From: a virus
Virus record (IMG/VR): IMGVR_UViG_3300046616_000348
Location: 1 to 64,000 of that record
Direction: 5' to 3' (one strand)
DNA length: 64,000 bases
The position numbers were made by a program, and so were the translations under genes. How positions within the stretch are numbered: position 1 is the stretch's first letter; every line of letters begins with the position of its first letter. Shown here in pieces: positions 32,070-39,222 of this stretch. Below the pieces are notes generated by a model. It did no database searches, was not told the DNA's origin, and saw only the letters and a program-made list of their open reading frames with translations.

Positions 32070-32453
32070 ATGAAATTCGACTTTACCTGGCTCCCCGACG
32101 GGGCCGGGCAGCTTCTCATTGCGGGCGTGGCGGGCGGCATCGTCCGCTGGGCGACGCTGAAGGAGAAGTGGCCCGACGGACTGATCAGCATCCTCGTGGG
32201 TGCGCTCTGTTCTGTGTTCGTCGGCCCGGCCGCTTTCCCCCTCATGGGTCCGCTGATCGACTTCAGCAAAATCGACCCCAACTCGGCCAAGTCCCTCGCG
32301 GGCTTCATGATCGGCGCCGGCGGCATCCTCGTCGCTGGCTTCCTCATCGACCTTTGGCGCGAACGTCGCCGGCAGCTGCGCACGCCGCGGCCTGCCGACT
32401 TCGTCGTGATCCCTCCCAACCCGGAGAAGGATGATGATGCGGCACAGTCTTAA
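32070..32453 (+). CDS. putative holin, multi-pass membrane protein
   Basis: The 127-aa protein has three hydrophobic segments: LLIAGVAGGIV (about 14-25), LISILVGALCSVFVGPAAF (about 38-57) and SLAGFMIGAGGILVAGFLI (about 73-91). A basic, soluble C-terminal tail (DLWRERRRQL) follows, as in many holins. It sits among endolysin, spanin and RlpA genes. AGGAG precedes the ATG at 32070 by 7 nt; a GTG at 32067 is the alternative. Confidence 0.75.
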   Translation: MKFDFTWLPDGAGQLLIAGVAGGIVRWATLKEKWPDGLISILVGALCSVFVGPAAFPLMGPLIDFSKIDPNSAKSLAGFMIGAGGILVAGFLIDLWRERRRQLRTPRPADFVVIPPNPEKDDDAAQS

Positions 32454-32862
32454 GTACGCAGCCAAGCGCAGCTGGGTGGCGGGGAGGGCTCTCCTCGTCA
32501 CCGTAGCCGCCCTAGTCGCGATCCTGTTGCTTCTCGGCCGGGGTCAGGCACAAGCCGCCGAATGCGGGGGGGCGTCCTGGTACGGGCCAGGGTTCCACGG
32601 CAAGAAGACGGCGTCCGGTCAGCGGTTCAATGAGAACGCGATGACCGCGGCACACAAATCACTGCCCTTCGGCACGATCGTGAAGGTCACCGACCAAGCG
32701 ACGGGCCGCAGTATCAAGGTAGAAATCACCGATCGCGGCCCGTTTCACCCGGGTCGGATCATCGACCTGTCGAAGGCGGCCGGAGCTGCGTTCGACCTCC
32801 CATACGATCGGGGCGTGACCAAGGTCTGCATCAAGATCTTGAAGCCGCCCGATCGAGCGTAG
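32431..32862 (+). CDS. RlpA-like double-psi β-barrel protein in the lysis cassette
   Basis: The 143-aa protein has a basic N-terminus, a signal segment (LLVTVAALVAILLLLG) and a complete RlpA domain. The domain shows GASWYGPGFHGKKTASGQRF, then KSLPFGTIVKVTDQATGR and the EITDRGPFHPGRIIDLSKAA block with the conserved Asp and Arg. RlpA proteins cut naked glycan strands or bind septal peptidoglycan. It overlaps the holin gene by 23 bp, so it is likely made at lysis. Whether it keeps lytic transglycosylase activity is unknown. Confidence 0.85.
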   Translation: MMMRHSLKYAAKRSWVAGRALLVTVAALVAILLLLGRGQAQAAECGGASWYGPGFHGKKTASGQRFNENAMTAAHKSLPFGTIVKVTDQATGRSIKVEITDRGPFHPGRIIDLSKAAGAAFDLPYDRGVTKVCIKILKPPDRA

Positions 32863-32893
32863 CCCCTGTGACCTCCAAGAAGCAGGCAGACTG

Positions 32894-32930
32894 AGACCCC
32901 CTGGCCCTCGCGGGCTGGGGGGTCTTTTCG
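32894..32930 (+). terminator. terminator of the rightward late operon
   Basis: AGACCCCC (32894-32901) pairs with GGGGGTCT (32918-32925), with an inner CCC-TCGC-GGG stem, followed by TTTTCG. It lies exactly where rightward late and leftward genes converge. Confidence 0.75.
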
Positions 32931-32934
32931 CGTT

Positions 32935-33237
32935 TCAGCGCCGCGAAACTTCCCAGCGGCCATACTCGCCAGACAGCGTGTAGGTGTGGACGAACCCATC
33001 GCAGCTCACCCGGATGTCGGGGAGGCTGCGGATGTCGTACTCGGCCTCGCCCAGCGTCTCGCACGGGAGCCCAGCCTTGAGCACTGCTCGGCGGGCATCA
33101 TCGGCGACCCCGATCGCCATCTCCAAGCTCATATCCTTGCCGTTCATCAGCATCGCGCCGTCCTCGAGCCAGGCCGGCCGCTCCTCGGCCGACGCCGCCG
33201 TTGCGGTGATGATCAGGGCGATCGCGAGAGCGCGCAT
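32935..33237 (-). CDS. small secreted protein
   Basis: The 100-aa product has a signal peptide (MRALAIALIITATAASAEE, cleavage after ASA). Two Cys (PCETLGE, VSCDGF) could form a disulfide. An EYGRW-containing β-rich end closes it. GGAGGAGAAT precedes the ATG. It is the last gene of the leftward operon, ending at the convergent terminator. No family is recognised; similar single-domain periplasmic proteins in prophages may inhibit host or phage envelope enzymes. Confidence 0.65.
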   Translation of the reverse strand: MRALAIALIITATAASAEERPAWLEDGAMLMNGKDMSLEMAIGVADDARRAVLKAGLPCETLGEAEYDIRSLPDIRVSCDGFVHTYTLSGEYGRWEVSRR

Positions 33238-33258
33238 ATTCTCCTCCGTTTTTTCGCC

Positions 33259-33597
33259 CTATCGCACCTCGAGCAAATGGTGGCAAGCCACCTTGTGCCC
33301 GTAGCGGCCGATCTCTCCCCCAATATCGCTAACGAAATCAACGCTCATCGGCGCGGCCTTGCACTGGCTGCAGCTGAGTAGGGGGACGATTTCCCGGAGC
33401 GTCCGGTTCCAGCCCTGGGTGGCCGCAAGCAGGCGCAGCGGCAGCCCCGTCATGCCGTGCGTCCCGCACCGCACCTCGAGCCACCACCCCGACAGCTTGT
33501 AGATCGGCTCATCCCAAGGGGGCTCGGCGGGGAAGGGCGTGAAGGGGTCGATCAGCTCGGGGAACCCGTAGCGGGTCTTCGGCTCTCTATTGCTCAT
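33259..33597 (-). CDS. hypothetical protein with Cys pair, 112 aa
   Basis: The product begins MSNREPKTRYGFPELIDPFT, has a single Cys in WWLEVRCGTHG and a CSQCKAAP pair near residue 76, then CHHLLE near the end. The arrangement suggests one zinc site. It overlaps the upstream frame by 11 bp. No family is recognised. Confidence 0.6.
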   Translation of the reverse strand: MSNREPKTRYGFPELIDPFTPFPAEPPWDEPIYKLSGWWLEVRCGTHGMTGLPLRLLAATQGWNRTLREIVPLLSCSQCKAAPMSVDFVSDIGGEIGRYGHKVACHHLLEVR

Positions 33598-33784
33598 CGC
33601 CCTTGAGGGCGCTGGCCCGGATCGTCACCGGGTAATCGTACCCGGGGATGCGGATTGTCACCGTGTCGCCGGTGTCCCAGGTGTTCCGGCCGGTGCGGGT
33701 GACCTCGACCGTCAACGGCAGCTTGTCCCCCTTCTGAGGGAGCCGCTTGATCTGGAGGGTCTCTTTCGGCGTGCGTCTCGGCAT
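33587..33784 (-). CDS. hypothetical protein, 65 aa, after integrase
   Basis: The ATG at 33784 lies 4 bp beyond the integrase stop, with TAAGGGC serving as ribosome site. Upstream extension would run into the integrase. The protein is basic and β-rich (LPLTVEVTRTGRNTWDTGD, then VTIRIPGYDYPV), like a small barrel. In integrase-linked positions such genes are sometimes excisionases, but no helix-turn-helix is seen here. Confidence 0.6.
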   Translation of the reverse strand: MPRRTPKETLQIKRLPQKGDKLPLTVEVTRTGRNTWDTGDTVTIRIPGYDYPVTIRASALKGDEQ

Positions 33785-33788
33785 GCCC

Positions 33789-35141
33789 TTAAGATAGTGC
33801 GGCTGCGCCACGAGTCGAGTCGTCGGGCACCGCCCACCTGAACTTGATCCCGTCGAGCACCTCGAGCTTGGCCTCCAACGTCGCGCCCTCGCCATACTCC
33901 TCCCGATCCATCGAGTGGCCCATCAGGTCAGCCTGCACGCGATCCAGCGCCTTCGCCGCGAGGATGCGATCCTGGAAGCTGTGGCGCAGCGAGTAGAGGG
34001 AATGGCGCGGCGTCGGCCGCAGCCCGTTCTCGCGGAGGAACTTGTTCACCGCGGCCGACAGCGAGTCGGAGTTGTCGAAGTAGGCCGGGAAACCGTCGGG
34101 GCACTGCTTGGCCGCCCAGAGCGAGACGCCCACCAGAGGGATCGACCTCACGGCCGAGTCGGTCTTGAGGACGCGGTCCGTCCGCTCCTCGATGACGATG
34201 TGCGGCACCTTGTGGTCGAGCACGATGTATTGCCGCTTCAGGTTGACGATCTCGCTCGGCCGCAAGCCCGTCTCCACCATGATGTAGAGCACCATCCGGG
34301 CCTGATGGTTCATCCGGTCGAGCGCCCCGGGGGCGAGCAGCTGGTTCTGGATGAAGTCGAGCGGGTAGGGCACGCCCTTCTTGGCCTTCGTCTTGGTGTT
34401 GCCCTCCAGGTTGAGCTTCGTCCACACCGCGCTGTAGTCGGTCTGCAGTGCGGCGTCGATGACGGTGAGCATCCCCTTGATGTTCGAGAACGACTTGTTC
34501 GGCGCCTCGACCGTGAGCCCGTCCCGGTCGACCTTCTTCACCCACCACGCCCGGAAGTCGAGCGCGTCCTTGCGCACGATCGCCTTGAGGGCCTTGTCGC
34601 CCTTCAGCACCTCCATGAGGTACTTGATCGCGGTCCGCCGCTGCCCCTCGTGGATGTGCCGTTGCTTCGGCGACATGCCGGCGAGCTTTAGGGAGTTGTG
34701 GCTGGCATATTCGTCGTAGAGCCCGCTGAGCATCAGATCGGGTTCGGGTGCGACGCCAAGAAGGGCCTCGGCCGCTGCCGGCGCTTGGTCAACCACTTTC
34801 TCGGCGGCGAGGATGCGGGCCTCTAGGTCTGGCGTCAGCCCGCCCGCCATCAGCTCGTCGAGCGGGCGGTAGCTGAAGCCGAACGAGCGAGCAGTGTCGA
34901 CGGCGGCCAAGTATCGCTCATAGGGGGTCTTCGCATCCTCGCCCCGCTGGAGTGCGCCCCAGTAGGCTTCGAGCTTTTCGTTGATCTCGCGCGCCTTGAT
35001 CGCGGCAACGTGCTCGTCTTTGGTCTTCAGGCTGGTACGAATTTCCTTCCGGCTATCGAGGTGCTCGATCTCCTTCGGCACCCTCCGGCGGAACATCAAA
35101 TTGCCGTCTGCTCGCGCGCAGATGTAGTCCTTGAAGCCCAT
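33789..35141 (-). CDS. int: tyrosine recombinase integrase
   Basis: The 450-aa protein integrates and excises the phage at att sites. The N-terminus (YICARADGNLMFRRRVPKEI) is a DUF6538/arm-binding type. A SAM-like core-binding domain spans about 135-245, and the catalytic domain has Arg294 (TGLRPSEI), Arg386 (YSLRHSF), Gly-His at 408-409 (LMGHS) and nucleophile Tyr416 (REEYGEG). The position usually held by His in HxLR is Tyr383 (YSLR), seen in some related integrases. It starts next to the candidate attP arm repeats and an operator, so expression is probably repressor-controlled. Confidence 0.93.
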   Translation of the reverse strand: MGFKDYICARADGNLMFRRRVPKEIEHLDSRKEIRTSLKTKDEHVAAIKAREINEKLEAYWGALQRGEDAKTPYERYLAAVDTARSFGFSYRPLDELMAGGLTPDLEARILAAEKVVDQAPAAAEALLGVAPEPDLMLSGLYDEYASHNSLKLAGMSPKQRHIHEGQRRTAIKYLMEVLKGDKALKAIVRKDALDFRAWWVKKVDRDGLTVEAPNKSFSNIKGMLTVIDAALQTDYSAVWTKLNLEGNTKTKAKKGVPYPLDFIQNQLLAPGALDRMNHQARMVLYIMVETGLRPSEIVNLKRQYIVLDHKVPHIVIEERTDRVLKTDSAVRSIPLVGVSLWAAKQCPDGFPAYFDNSDSLSAAVNKFLRENGLRPTPRHSLYSLRHSFQDRILAAKALDRVQADLMGHSMDREEYGEGATLEAKLEVLDGIKFRWAVPDDSTRGAAALS

Positions 35142-35153
35142 ACCAGCCGCATA

Positions 35154-35190
35154 TTTGTGTCACGGTTTGCGCCCGGTTTGTGTCACGGTT
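35154..35190. repeat. arm-type repeat pair, integrase side (candidate attP arm)
   Basis: Two copies of TTTGTGTCACGGTT lie at 35154-35167 and 35177-35190, 23 bp apart start to start. The same 14-mer recurs as a pair at 35422-35447. Repeats flanking a short noncoding stretch beside int are the expected layout of integrase arm-binding sites. Confidence 0.55.
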
Positions 35191-35203
35191 ATAGACCCAA
35201 CGT

Positions 35204-35220
35204 CAATACGCCATGTATAT
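35204..35220. promoter_or_regulatory. repressor operator ahead of integrase
   Basis: CAATACGCCATGTATAT matches the operator at 44587-44603 in 14 of 17 positions. It is preceded by CGT, so the plus-strand 10-mer CGTCAATACG (TTGACG -35 box on the minus strand) is identical to that at the left early promoter. It lies 63 bp upstream of the int ATG and would reduce int transcription in a lysogen. Confidence 0.55.
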
Positions 35221-35241
35221 TTAGGCGGTATGAAGGGCCTG

Positions 35242-35265
35242 AAACCCCCGGATTTGCGGGGGTTT
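35242..35265. terminator. perfect hairpin in the attP region
   Basis: AAACCCCCG (35242-35250) pairs exactly with CGGGGGTTT (35257-35265) around GATTTG, and the flanks are AT-rich. It could be a weak bidirectional terminator or a structural element of the attachment region. Confidence 0.5.
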
Positions 35266-35351
35266 AGCTGAATAGAGTGAGGGGAGGTTTTGGCACGCCC
35301 GCCGTGTCCAATGTGGTACGCCCGGATCGTCCAAGTACCATTCTTGAGAAA

Positions 35352-35380
35352 AGAAAAAACCCCGCTTTCACGGGGCTTTT
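35352..35380 (-). terminator. terminator for leftward genes entering the attP region
   Basis: CCCCG (35360-35364) and CGGGG (35371-35375) form a stem with A6 on the left and T4 on the right. Read leftward, the stem is followed by TTTTTTCTT, a good intrinsic terminator that would isolate int from the upstream early operon. Confidence 0.65.
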
Positions 35381-35421
35381 CTGGCGGTCTCGGCATGGGT
35401 GGTCATCTAGCTGTGCCCCGG

Positions 35422-35447
35422 TTTGTGGCACGGTTTGTGTCACGGTC
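35422..35447. repeat. arm-type repeat pair, distal side (candidate attP arm)
   Basis: TTTGTGGCACGGTT (35422-35435) and TTTGTGTCACGGTC (35434-35447) are overlapping copies of the 14-mer found next to int. Each differs from it by one base. Their distance from the first pair, about 230 bp, is typical for lambda-type attP sites. Confidence 0.5.
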
Positions 35448-35637
35448 TCGCGGCCTGCTGAAGGAGGCGACGCGCCCTCGCCAGACTGCCTCCCCTCTCT
35501 TGCGCCTTCTCGAGCTCGCGCTCAAGCATCTCGAACAAGGGGAGGTAGGCGTCTCCGCGCGCGTCGATCAGCTTCGCAACGGCGAGCATAAGGCGCTCGA
35601 TGCGGTCGGCGGTCATGGGGGCGGAAGAGGTCTTCAT
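35440..35637 (-). CDS. hypothetical helical protein, 65 aa
   Basis: The product (MTADRIERLMLAVAKLIDAR, then MLERELEKAQERGGSLARAR) is nearly all helix with an Arg/Gln-rich end. Its 3' end overlaps the distal arm repeats. The size and basic helices are compatible with a recombination directionality factor, but no winged helix is recognised; similar short proteins of unknown role occur in rhizobial prophages. Confidence 0.55.
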   Translation of the reverse strand: MKTSSAPMTADRIERLMLAVAKLIDARGDAYLPLFEMLERELEKAQERGGSLARARRLLQQAARP

Positions 35638-35639
35638 GC

Positions 35640-36332
35640 TCAGAGTTCGTCGCGTAGCCAGAGGTCGTAGTCTGCCGTCATCTTGCGGAAGGCGGCGGCG
35701 GCTTGGTCGTTGTGGTCGAGTTCACGGCGGCTGGTGATGCCGCAGCGGGTGCGGATGATCTCCGCGGCGTGGTCTTTGTCGGCGGCGCCGAGGAACACCC
35801 GGAAGCCGCCCTCGTCGCAGAGGATGGCAGCGCGCATCGCCAGCCGGCCGCCCTTCATCTCCGGCTCGGCCGGCGCGGGCGGGGTCTCCGGCTTGTTCGC
35901 GTCGAACTCGGCCCGGGACATGTAGGGCGGGTCGAACGGCGGCTCGTCGTCGGTCGACGGCGTCGGCGCCGGGGCGGGCTCGCGGGGCAGGCCCAGCTCG
36001 ATCGCCCGCTGGCAGTCGTGCTTGTGGATGTAGTGAGTGCCGTCCGGCGAGAGCCGGGCGTTGCAGTCCTCGCCCGCAGCGGTGTCGGGCTGGGGAGGCG
36101 GCACATACTCCGGCTCCTCCTCCGGCTCGGGCTCGGGAGCGCGAAGCTCGTCGATCGCTTCCTGCCTACGCCAGACGTCGGCGTAGGTGTCCGGCCGCTT
36201 GTAGACGCGGACGAAGGTGTCCTCGCCCACGCCCTCGATGCGGAGGTCGTAGGGCACGGCCTCGGAGAAGGAGGGGCCGAGCAGCAGCTTCAGAGCCCGG
36301 GGAAGGCGGATGCTGGAGACGGGCTGGGTCAC
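35640..36332 (-). CDS. hypothetical acidic protein with proline-rich linker, 230 aa
   Basis: The N-terminal part is folded-looking (RLPRALKLLLGPSFSEAVPY), followed by a Pro/Glu-rich linker (APEPEPEEEPEYVPPPQPD) and a C-terminal domain with FRVFLGAADKDHAAEII and AAAAFRKMTADYDLWL. Scattered Cys and His lie in the middle (GEDCNARLSPDGTHYIHKHD). No known family is recognised. It overlaps the next gene by 4 bp. Confidence 0.6.
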   Translation of the reverse strand: MTQPVSSIRLPRALKLLLGPSFSEAVPYDLRIEGVGEDTFVRVYKRPDTYADVWRRQEAIDELRAPEPEPEEEPEYVPPPQPDTAAGEDCNARLSPDGTHYIHKHDCQRAIELGLPREPAPAPTPSTDDEPPFDPPYMSRAEFDANKPETPPAPAEPEMKGGRLAMRAAILCDEGGFRVFLGAADKDHAAEIIRTRCGITSRRELDHNDQAAAAFRKMTADYDLWLRDEL

Positions 36333-36784
36333 GGGATGATCGGTCCGCCCGCCCTGAGAGTGTCGGCCTGCAGCTCGGTGACGCCGCTGCGGGCGATGTC
36401 AGCGAGGCAGCCGATCGTCGCCGTGATCAGCGCCAGCCCGCCCGAGACCATGTTCTGCGCCACGACGTGGTGCCGGGTGTCGGTGTGGATGATGAACAGC
36501 TCGACGGCTGCGGTGTAGACCTTGCCGCCGGGGGTGTTCGCCGACTGCACGACATAGGTCGCTGCCGGCATCACCTGGTCGAGCACCGACTGGGCGGCGC
36601 CGGCCTGGGACATCTCGCCACCGCTGCCGATGGCGAGGAACAACTGGGTTGGCGCGCCCTTCGGGAGGGCGGCCTCGGCCACGTCGATGATCTCCTTGCG
36701 CTGCTGCCGCAGCGGCACGCCCCGGAGGTTCCGCAGCTGGCCGTGGAGGACGGACAGCTCATGGCGCTTCAACTCGAACTTCAC
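36329..36784 (-). CDS. hypothetical protein, 151 aa
   Basis: The protein begins with a polar helical region (KRHELSVLHGQLRNLRGVPL), continues through a mixed α/β middle (TQLFLAIGSGGEMSQAG) and ends with a hydrophobic segment (SGGLALITATIGCLADIA) that could be membrane-associated. No family is recognised. It lies in a leftward string of overlapping small early genes. Confidence 0.55.
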   Translation of the reverse strand: MKFELKRHELSVLHGQLRNLRGVPLRQQRKEIIDVAEAALPKGAPTQLFLAIGSGGEMSQAGAAQSVLDQVMPAATYVVQSANTPGGKVYTAAVELFIIHTDTRHHVVAQNMVSGGLALITATIGCLADIARSGVTELQADTLRAGGPIIP

Positions 36785-36785
36785 T

Positions 36786-37001
36786 TCACAATGCTCCTAC
36801 TAGCTCGGCCCGCTTCCGCATCTCGGCCCTGACGTTGTGCACGGCGTGGGTGTCCTTCAGGATCCCGCCGACGTAGATGATCTCCCTCCCCCTCGGGCCC
36901 CGAAGCGTCACCTTGAAGTGACCCTTCCGCGTCTTGGACAAATCGAAGTCCTGGCACGCCGCCCTCACGATGGCCTTGAGCTCCCGCTCCCACCTGGTCA
37001 T
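36786..37001 (-). CDS. HicA-like small basic protein, 71 aa
   Basis: The product reads MTRWERELKAIVRAACQ, then KTRKGHFKVTLRGPRGREII and NVRAEMRKRAEL. The 'KGHxKV...GPxGRxxI...N....MRxR' pattern resembles the double-stranded-RNA-binding-like fold of HicA toxins and related phage proteins. No HicB-type antitoxin lies next to it, so a toxin role is doubtful. The ATG at 37001 overlaps the previous gene's end by 4 bp. Confidence 0.5.
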   Translation of the reverse strand: MTRWERELKAIVRAACQDFDLSKTRKGHFKVTLRGPRGREIIYVGGILKDTHAVHNVRAEMRKRAELVGAL

Positions 37002-37222
37002 TGCAAATTCCCCCTGATCCTCACCGGGTAGATGGTCCAGCCGCGTTCCTTCGCGCGCTCCCATCCCTCCTCGACTGTTTCCCCGGCCCGGGCGTAGACC
37101 GCTCCGAGCCAACCCATCACGTCCTCCGCTGCCCAGCGGATGGAGTGGGGCCAGGCAATCGCCTGACCCGCCTCCGCGTCCCACTGGATCGCGGCGTAGG
37201 CGTCGCTCTCAGCTGTCCTCAT
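36998..37222 (-). CDS. hypothetical protein, 74 aa
   Basis: The short product is Trp- and Ala-rich (AIAWPHSIRWAAEDVMGWLG, then GWERAKERGWTIYPVRIRG). No family is recognised. It overlaps both neighbours, with a 14-bp overlap upstream, which supports real translation in a coupled operon. Confidence 0.5.
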   Translation of the reverse strand: MRTAESDAYAAIQWDAEAGQAIAWPHSIRWAAEDVMGWLGAVYARAGETVEEGWERAKERGWTIYPVRIRGNLQ

Positions 37223-37466
37223 GGACGATGCCGAAGACCTGATGCAGCGTCCCCTTGGTGGCCGTCTGCTTGTTCACGAGCCGGAAGTCGCTGCCGACGA
37301 GGCCGGCCTGCTCGAGGCCTTTGCCGAGTTCGTTCTGCGCATTGGCGAGGGCGGTCTCGGTGCGACGGAGGGCGCTCTGGGCGCTGTCGACGCCCTTACG
37401 ATCATCCGCCCGCTGCCGCAGCAGGCCCTCGACGGTGTTGATCAGTTCGGAGAGAGGCTTGCTCAT
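37209..37466 (-). CDS. hypothetical coiled-coil protein, 85 aa
   Basis: The N-terminal 50 residues form a clear coiled coil (LINTVEGLLRQRADDRKGVD, then RRTETALANAQNELGKGLEQ), followed by a short β-rich end. It is encoded 6 bp downstream of the SMC-like ATPase and may be its partner, since ATPases of that type often act with a small helical subunit. That is inference from position. Confidence 0.5.
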   Translation of the reverse strand: MSKPLSELINTVEGLLRQRADDRKGVDSAQSALRRTETALANAQNELGKGLEQAGLVGSDFRLVNKQTATKGTLHQVFGIVHEDS

Positions 37467-37472
37467 AGCCGG

Positions 37473-38792
37473 TCACTCCGCCGCGGCCTTGAGGTCGGCG
37501 GCGACGAGCCGGCCGTCCTCGATGTAGAAGCCCACGTCGCCGGTCTCGTCGACCTCCTCGATCCAGAACTGCATGTCGTGCTTCTCAGCGAACTCGGCGA
37601 TCAGCTGGCGGGCCTGGCTGTCGAGGAGCGAGCCTTCGCGGATCTGGATCACCCGCAGCTTGGGATTGAGCGCCGAGGCGATCGCCACCGAGGCGGTGAT
37701 CTTCTGCGCCGTGGAGGCGCGGTCGAACGGGAGGCCGTCGAGCAGCACCGCGTCGTCCTCGAGCGTGAGCCCCTGGACAGGGATGTTGCTCGCGGCGATG
37801 GCCTTCTGCTGGTCGGCCTTGATGTCGTCGATCGCCTGGGTGAGGCCCTCGGACTTCTTGCGCAGCTCCTCCACCTCGCCGCGCAGGGCGGCACGCTGGC
37901 GGCGCTGGCGGATGTTCTGGCCGATCACCTCGTTCTGCCGACGGGCCTCGTCAATCTTCTCGCGCAGCTCGGACGTGTCCTTCGGGTTGGGCTGGGCGGG
38001 CATGTCCATCAGCGATGCCCGCATGCCCTTCACGTCGCGGTCGGCGGTGATGGCTTCTTGCTCCTTCGCCGCCGCCTGCTTCCGCAGCTCCTCGGCTTCA
38101 CGGTTCAGGCGCTCGACGTCGGCCTCGCGGGTGCTGATCTTGTCGCGGAGGGTCTGGTAGGCGTGGGTGGCTTCCTGGATCCTGGCGTTCTCGGCGCCGG
38201 CGGCTTCGAGCTCGGCAACCAGCGCCGCCTCGTCGATCAGTTCGCTCGGCACGCTGTCGTCGACAACGATGGCCTCGAGCTGCGCCTCGGACCGCTTCAG
38301 GTCACGATTGACGTCGGTGCGCTCGGCGTAGGCGTCCTTCCGGCGGGCCTCGGCGTCGTCGAAGTCGTAGTCGGGCACCAGCGGCTTCAGCAGGGCGAAC
38401 CGCTGCTCGGGCTTGGCCCGCACGAAGGTGAGCGGGTCGAAGGTGAGAGCGCCCATCAGGTCGTTCAGCACCGACTGCGGGTTCGCGTACTTCTTGCCGT
38501 CCTTCCCCTTGACCACGAGCATCTCGAGCGGCTCGTCGTTGTCGCGCTGCCGGATGATCTTCGTCACCTGCAGGTCGCCCAGGTCGACCTCGAGCAGTGC
38601 TTCCTTTTCGCCGAGATGGACCGGCGCCTCTGGGACGTACTTCTTGCCACCGAGCGCGGCCCAGATGGCGTCGAGCACCGAGCTCTTGCCTTGGCCGTTG
38701 GCGCCGGTGATGCGGATGACGTTGCCATCTGGCTGGATCTCGACCGCCTTAACGCGGGCGAAGCCCTCGACCTTGAGAGAGATGATCTTCAT
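37473..38792 (-). CDS. SMC/RecF-like AAA ATPase with central coiled coil
   Basis: The 439-aa protein has a RecF/SbcC-like head: MKIISLKVEGFARVKAVEI at the N-terminus and Walker A GANGQGKS (about 30-37). A long central coiled coil spans about 155-335 with Arg/Glu heptads. A C-terminal half-head follows with SAQKI-like FDRASTAQKITASVAIASAL and IQIREGSLLDS at the Walker B/D-loop position. The DE pair expected at Walker B reads RE, as I recall from related phage ATPases. A DNA-end processing role with the nucleases at 41.5-44.5 kb is likely. The start at 38792 follows from the conserved N-terminus. Confidence 0.8.
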   Translation of the reverse strand: MKIISLKVEGFARVKAVEIQPDGNVIRITGANGQGKSSVLDAIWAALGGKKYVPEAPVHLGEKEALLEVDLGDLQVTKIIRQRDNDEPLEMLVVKGKDGKKYANPQSVLNDLMGALTFDPLTFVRAKPEQRFALLKPLVPDYDFDDAEARRKDAYAERTDVNRDLKRSEAQLEAIVVDDSVPSELIDEAALVAELEAAGAENARIQEATHAYQTLRDKISTREADVERLNREAEELRKQAAAKEQEAITADRDVKGMRASLMDMPAQPNPKDTSELREKIDEARRQNEVIGQNIRQRRQRAALRGEVEELRKKSEGLTQAIDDIKADQQKAIAASNIPVQGLTLEDDAVLLDGLPFDRASTAQKITASVAIASALNPKLRVIQIREGSLLDSQARQLIAEFAEKHDMQFWIEEVDETGDVGFYIEDGRLVAADLKAAAE

Positions 38793-39217
38793 GCGGATGC
38801 CCCTGTGTGGTGCTGCTCGAGGAGAGCGTTGAGGATGGCTTTGGACCCGCCCGACAGCGCGTAGCCGCTGCCGAAGACGGTGTGGATTTCGATCTCGTAG
38901 GGAGCGAGCTTCTTGCGGACGTTCTTCATCACGGTCGTGGCCCGCATCTGCGCGGCCTGCGACGCGTCCTCGTAGAGGAGCATGGCGAGCTCGAACCGGC
39001 TGGCCGCGCTGAACTCGAGGAGGAACGAGACGATCTCGCACTCGAGGTGGGACAGCTTCAGGAAGAGATGCGGAACCTTCGCCACACCACGCCGCGACCA
39101 GAGCCGCGCGTTTTCCATCTCCAGGAAGGTGCAGCGGCGGTCGAGCGTCTCGAGGGCGCCGGTCAGGTAGTAGATGTGGTTCACCAGGTCGGTGATGCGT
39201 TCCTTCGTTGGGGTCAT
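38789..39217 (-). CDS. protein ending in an OmpR-like winged helix, 142 aa
   Basis: The N-terminal half is helical (RITDLVNHIYYLTGALETLD). The C-terminal half reads like a response-regulator DNA-binding domain: AAQMRATTVMKNVRKKLAPY then EIHTVFGSGYALSGG, matching the 'lRkKl...i.TvrGxGY.l' signature. There is no receiver domain, so activity is not phosphorylation-controlled. It could regulate early or late transcription. The start at 39217 is the first in-frame ATG after the upstream gene; a GTG just before it is possible. Confidence 0.6.
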   Translation of the reverse strand: MTPTKERITDLVNHIYYLTGALETLDRRCTFLEMENARLWSRRGVAKVPHLFLKLSHLECEIVSFLLEFSAASRFELAMLLYEDASQAAQMRATTVMKNVRKKLAPYEIEIHTVFGSGYALSGGSKAILNALLEQHHTGASA

Positions 39218-39222
39218 GTCGT

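Larger units (their letters stand above)
35191..35421. other. candidate attP core region (noncoding)
   Basis: The stretch between integrase and the next gene (35142-35439) holds no convincing gene. It contains the operator at 35204-35220, two hairpins and, presumably, the crossover core between the two arm-repeat pairs. The core itself cannot be identified without the bacterial attB sequence. Confidence 0.45.

Noticed and set aside
35154-35447. The TTTGTGTCACGGTT repeats as iterons of a replication origin
   Set aside because: Only four copies in two pairs beside the integrase and no adjacent Rep gene; the replication genes are at 45.8-52.7 kb. An attP arm role fits better.
36786-37222. HicA/HicB toxin-antitoxin pair
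   Set aside because: Only a HicA-like pattern is seen. The neighbours are too short or too Trp-rich for HicB, and no HicB helix-turn-helix or ribbon is recognisable.
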